From assembly GCF_003854275.1 (NCBI RefSeq), contig NZ_QTQP01000031.1, positions 1 through 64,000 on the forward strand: a stretch of DNA of 64,000 nucleotides, read 5' to 3'. The notes beneath the pieces were generated by a model. The model was not told the DNA's origin and did not search any database. It was given only the letters and a program-made list of their open reading frames with translations. The stretch is from Burkholderia sp. Bp8963 (GTDB lineage Bacteria; Pseudomonadota; Gammaproteobacteria; Burkholderiales; Burkholderiaceae). The position numbers and the translations under genes are program-made. Shown in pieces: positions 61,596-64,000 of this stretch (positions are counted from its first letter, which is position 1; the number at the start of each line of letters is the position of its first letter).

Positions 61596-61710
61596 CATGC
61601 GGTTGAGTCAATCGATATGTAGGGCACGAGCGGCCTACTTCTACGCATCAACGCGGCACGATCTCCGGGCTGTTCCCGAACCGCTTGTGTTTTCCGGACA
61701 GAGTTGAGCG

Positions 61711-61908
61711 TCAGTGTCCTTCTTTGTTCGTCTTCGGTTGTCGGGGTTGCTGCTGCGGGTCGGATCCGGTTTGCGTCGGCACCCTCGTACACCGGTCCGG
61801 CGGCGCTATATAAGGCACGTCGTGGCAGCAGCACGCATAAACCGGAAACCCGTACGCGTTCGTGCCGATGATGGTCGTGGGCCCGTGCAGCGGGCAAACT
61901 GCTTTCAC
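61711..61908 (-). CDS. possible small Cys-rich protein
   Basis: A GTG-started frame of 65 codons has the segment CPLHGPTTIIGTNAYGFPVY and then three consecutive cysteines followed by His (CCCHDVP). The Cys/His pattern suggests a zinc-ribbon-like site and the C-terminus is a polar Gln/Pro-rich tail. Third positions are mostly G or C, as in real genes here. A ribosome site is not visible. I do not recognise the family. Confidence 0.45.
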   Translation of the reverse strand: MKAVCPLHGPTTIIGTNAYGFPVYACCCHDVPYIAPPDRCTRVPTQTGSDPQQQPRQPKTNKEGH

Positions 61909-62029
61909 GGCGTCTAGTGAAACTCATTGGTCAACTGGTCATATCGTACACGTGGACCTTCAGCTCGTCAGCTCTGCTGGGTGATCGACCGTCCAGGACA
62001 CACGACCATGCCCCGCTTGTTCTTCAAAA

Positions 62030-62150
62030 TGATCGATTCGATCAATTAAGGGGGTAAACCCGTGATTGATTCGAGCGAAGCTTGCGCGTAGCATGATCGA
62101 AACAGTCATAGATCAGCTCTTTTCGACGTCCAGGTGATTGAATCGATCAC
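62030..62150 (+). promoter_or_regulatory. cluster of TGATCGATTCGATCA-type operator sites upstream of the aldolase gene
   Basis: TGATCGATTCGATCA at 62030-62044 is a perfect palindrome about a central T. A second copy, GTGATTGAATCGATCAC at 62134-62150, agrees in 14 of the 15 core bases on the opposite strand. Weaker relatives are at 62063-62077 (12 of 15) and near 62093. Repeated palindromes like these suggest a dimeric regulator, for instance GntR or IclR type, encoded outside the window. Confidence 0.6.
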
Positions 62151-62323
62151 TCGGCATGTGACGCAAGGGGCAAACGTGACGAGGCGGCCCGTTACCGTGT
62201 CGAGCAATGCGCATCGGATCGTCGCGGCGGCCGGTGTACGGCACAAGGTCTGAGCCGGAATACGGCGTTGCGGAATAGCGCCGGGCGACATGCGTCGGCC
62301 CGGCAAGACACTGGAGCTTGAGG

Positions 62324-63211
62324 ATGGCAATCACTTTCAAGGGAATCGTCCCGGCACTTATCACGCCGATGACGCGGGATGAGGAAATCGACGAGCCAGG
62401 ACTGCGCACGCTTGTCGACCGCCTGATCGATGCAGGCGTTCATGGCCTGTTCGTGCTCGGCACGAACGGCGAGTTCATCGCGCTTTCCGACGAAGAGAAG
62501 GTGCGGATCGCGCGCATCGCGGTCGATCAGGCGCGCGGCCGCGTGCCCGTGATCGCAGGCACCGGCGCCTATGCGACGCGTGACGTGATCGCACTCAACG
62601 GCAGGATGCAGGACGCGGGCGTCGACGCGGTGTCGGTCATCACGCCGTACTTCAACGGCGCGACGCAGCAGGAGCTGTTCGCGCACTACGAGCGGATCGC
62701 GCGCGCCACGTCGCTGCCGGTGATGCTCTATACGATTCCCGCGAAGGCCGGCGTCACGCTGTCCGTCGAGACGGTGCGCCGTCTCGCGGAGATTCCGAAC
62801 ATTCGCGGGATCAAGGACAGCGGCGGCGATTTCGATCGACTGTTGCAACTGATCAACCTGCGCCGCGACGATTTCGCCGTGTTCACGGGCACGGACTCGA
62901 TGATCCTGTGGACGCTGATCGCCGGTGGCGATGGCGCGGTGGCCGCGACGACCAACGCGGTGCCGAGCGTCGTCATGTCGATCTGGAACAACTTCCAGGC
63001 CGGCGACCTTGCCGCGGCGCGGCGTGCGCAGGAATCGCTTCGCCCGCTGCGCGACGCGTTCGCGCTCGGCACGCTGCCGGTCGTGCTCAAGGAAGCGGCC
63101 GACATCCTCGGCATGCCCGCCGGACCGGCGCGCGCGCCGGCGCAGCCGCTCGACGCCGCGGCCCGCGACCGCCTGCTGAAGGCACTCGCGATCTATCCGC
63201 GCGTGTCCTGA
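62324..63211 (+). CDS. dihydrodipicolinate synthase-family aldolase/lyase
   Basis: This 295-aa TIM-barrel enzyme has the DapA family signature GTNGEF, Tyr136 (LYTIPA) and the Schiff-base Lys164 (RGIKDSGGDF). True DapA needs an Arg for the diaminopimelate pathway that I cannot confirm, and the neighbour is an alcohol dehydrogenase, so a catabolic aldolase acting on a sugar acid or hydroxyoxoacid is likelier. GGAG is eight bases before the ATG. The multiple operator-like sites upstream suggest substrate induction. Confidence 0.9.
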   Translation: MAITFKGIVPALITPMTRDEEIDEPGLRTLVDRLIDAGVHGLFVLGTNGEFIALSDEEKVRIARIAVDQARGRVPVIAGTGAYATRDVIALNGRMQDAGVDAVSVITPYFNGATQQELFAHYERIARATSLPVMLYTIPAKAGVTLSVETVRRLAEIPNIRGIKDSGGDFDRLLQLINLRRDDFAVFTGTDSMILWTLIAGGDGAVAATTNAVPSVVMSIWNNFQAGDLAAARRAQESLRPLRDAFALGTLPVVLKEAADILGMPAGPARAPAQPLDAAARDRLLKALAIYPRVS

Positions 63212-63268
63212 GCGCGCCGACACACCGCCGCATCCATTGTGCAATCGACCGAAACAGAGAACCCCGCC

Positions 63269-64000
63269 ATGCATCCCGTGTACCACTTCCAGACCGTCAA
63301 GCACATCGTGCACGGCCCCAACAGTCTCGAACAACTCCCCGACAAGCTCGCGCTGCTCGACCGGCCCGTGCGCCGCATCGCGTTCATCACGCAGCCGTTC
63401 ATCGAGGCCAGCGGCATCGCGGCGCGCGTCGTGGCGTCGCTCGCGAGCCGGGACATCGAGACGCTGATCGTGCACGACGTGCAACCCGAACCGACCATCG
63501 AGAACGTCGAGACCGTGTTCCGCGACCAGATCGAGCCGTTCGCGCCGGACGCCGTGCTGTCGATCGGCGGCGGGAGCGTGCTCGATGCGGCGAAACTCTT
63601 CGCGGTGCGCCTGACCAACCGGCAGCCGCTGCGCGAATGGCTCGGCATTGACCTGATCGCGTCGCCGGGCGTGCCGTTGATCCTCGTGCCGACGACGTCC
63701 GGCACGGGCTCCGAAGTCACGCCTAACGCGATCGTCACGCTGCCCGACGAAGCGTTGAAGGTCGGTATCGTGAGCCGCCACCTGTTGCCGCAACTCGTGA
63801 TCCTCGACGCGACGCTGACGCTCGACCTGCCGAGGCCGATTACCGCGGCGACCGGCATGGACGCGTTCATCCATGCGCTCGAATCGTACATCTCGACCAA
63901 GGCGAACCCGATCAGCGACATGTTCGCGATGGAGTCGATGCGGCTGATCGGCGCGAACCTGCTCGACGCCTATGAAAACGGCCACTCGCTGAAGGCGCGC
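63269..64000 (+). CDS. iron-containing alcohol dehydrogenase (3' end outside window)
   Basis: An open frame of 244 codons runs past the right edge. It has the cofactor motif SIGGGSVLDAAK, the PTTSGTGSEVT segment, and DATLTLDLPRPITAATGMDA with the Asp and following His residues that bind the metal in family members. It would interconvert an alcohol and an aldehyde with NAD(P). It starts 57 bp after the aldolase gene and is presumably co-transcribed with it. Confidence 0.93.
   Translation, partial: MHPVYHFQTVKHIVHGPNSLEQLPDKLALLDRPVRRIAFITQPFIEASGIAARVVASLASRDIETLIVHDVQPEPTIENVETVFRDQIEPFAPDAVLSIGGGSVLDAAKLFAVRLTNRQPLREWLGIDLIASPGVPLILVPTTSGTGSEVTPNAIVTLPDEALKVGIVSRHLLPQLVILDATLTLDLPRPITAATGMDAFIHALESYISTKANPISDMFAMESMRLIGANLLDAYENGHSLKAR

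Noticed and set aside
1-64000. CRISPR arrays, rRNA, tRNA, prophage
   Set aside because: No regularly spaced repeats, tRNA-like cloverleaf or phage genes were seen by reading; tRNA was only looked for by eye, so a dedicated scan would be more reliable.

Overview
The window is GC-rich DNA with the gene content and codon use of a Burkholderia-type betaproteobacterium, most likely the Burkholderia cepacia complex. The assignment rests on a BktB-type thiolase, a classical Burkholderia trimeric porin, many LysR/AraC regulators of small catabolic clusters, and very high third-position GC. No rRNA, tRNA, CRISPR array, intact prophage or complete insertion sequence was seen. It looks like catabolic and accessory sequence rather than core genome.

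Layout. (1) 1-4.6 kb: a fatty-acid beta-oxidation group (acyl-CoA dehydrogenase, ETF-ubiquinone oxidoreductase, BktB thiolase, 3-hydroxyacyl-CoA dehydrogenase) ending in a clear terminator. (2) 4.9-14.5 kb: a periplasmic amino-acid binding protein, then a LysR-centred cluster (CysE and a VOC protein on one side; a 3-hydroxyisobutyrate-dehydrogenase-like enzyme, an aldehyde dehydrogenase, a DUF3100 membrane protein and a D-amino-acid dehydrogenase on the other). (3) 14.6-19.9 kb: AraC-type regulator opposite an acyl-CoA ligase / SDR / thiolase operon. (4) 20.0-26.3 kb: TetR opposite a tight operon of a PHA-synthase-like DUF3141 protein, phosphate acyltransferase, acetate kinase, FabI and an RRM protein. 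(5) 26.4-30.9 kb: a helix-turn-helix/citrate-synthase fusion opposite a CoA-transferase and SDR, then two small enzymes of general folds. (6) 30.9-36.5 kb: a spermidine/putrescine-type binding protein, a regulator/transporter/D-amino-acid aminotransferase group with lower GC, and long gaps; this may be an acquired segment. (7) 36.5-41.6 kb: glycine/alanine-rich exported protein, porin, a candidate small RNA, LysR and MmsA. (8) 41.7-45.8 kb: a 2-TM/RCK channel with an aberrant filter, translationally coupled to a SulP transporter and followed by DUF2252. (9) 46-50.4 kb: unknown protein, reductase relic, small hydrolase, MFS transporter and AraC regulator. (10) 50.6-57 kb: a tripartite EmrAB/OprM-type efflux operon led by a two-domain monooxygenase-fold gene, with a divergent LysR. 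(11) 57-64 kb: Mug glycosylase coupled to a GlxA-type regulator, a GlxA fragment, a stand-alone acetolactate-synthase-like enzyme, an ArsR protein, a possible Cys-rich miniprotein, and a DapA-like aldolase plus iron alcohol dehydrogenase downstream of repeated operator-like palindromes.

The least explained and most coherent units are the DUF3141-Ptb-AckA-FabI-RRM operon, the channel-SulP-DUF2252 operon, and the HTH-citrate synthase with its divergent partner genes. Several divergent promoters carry perfect inverted repeats that look like operators and are listed individually.
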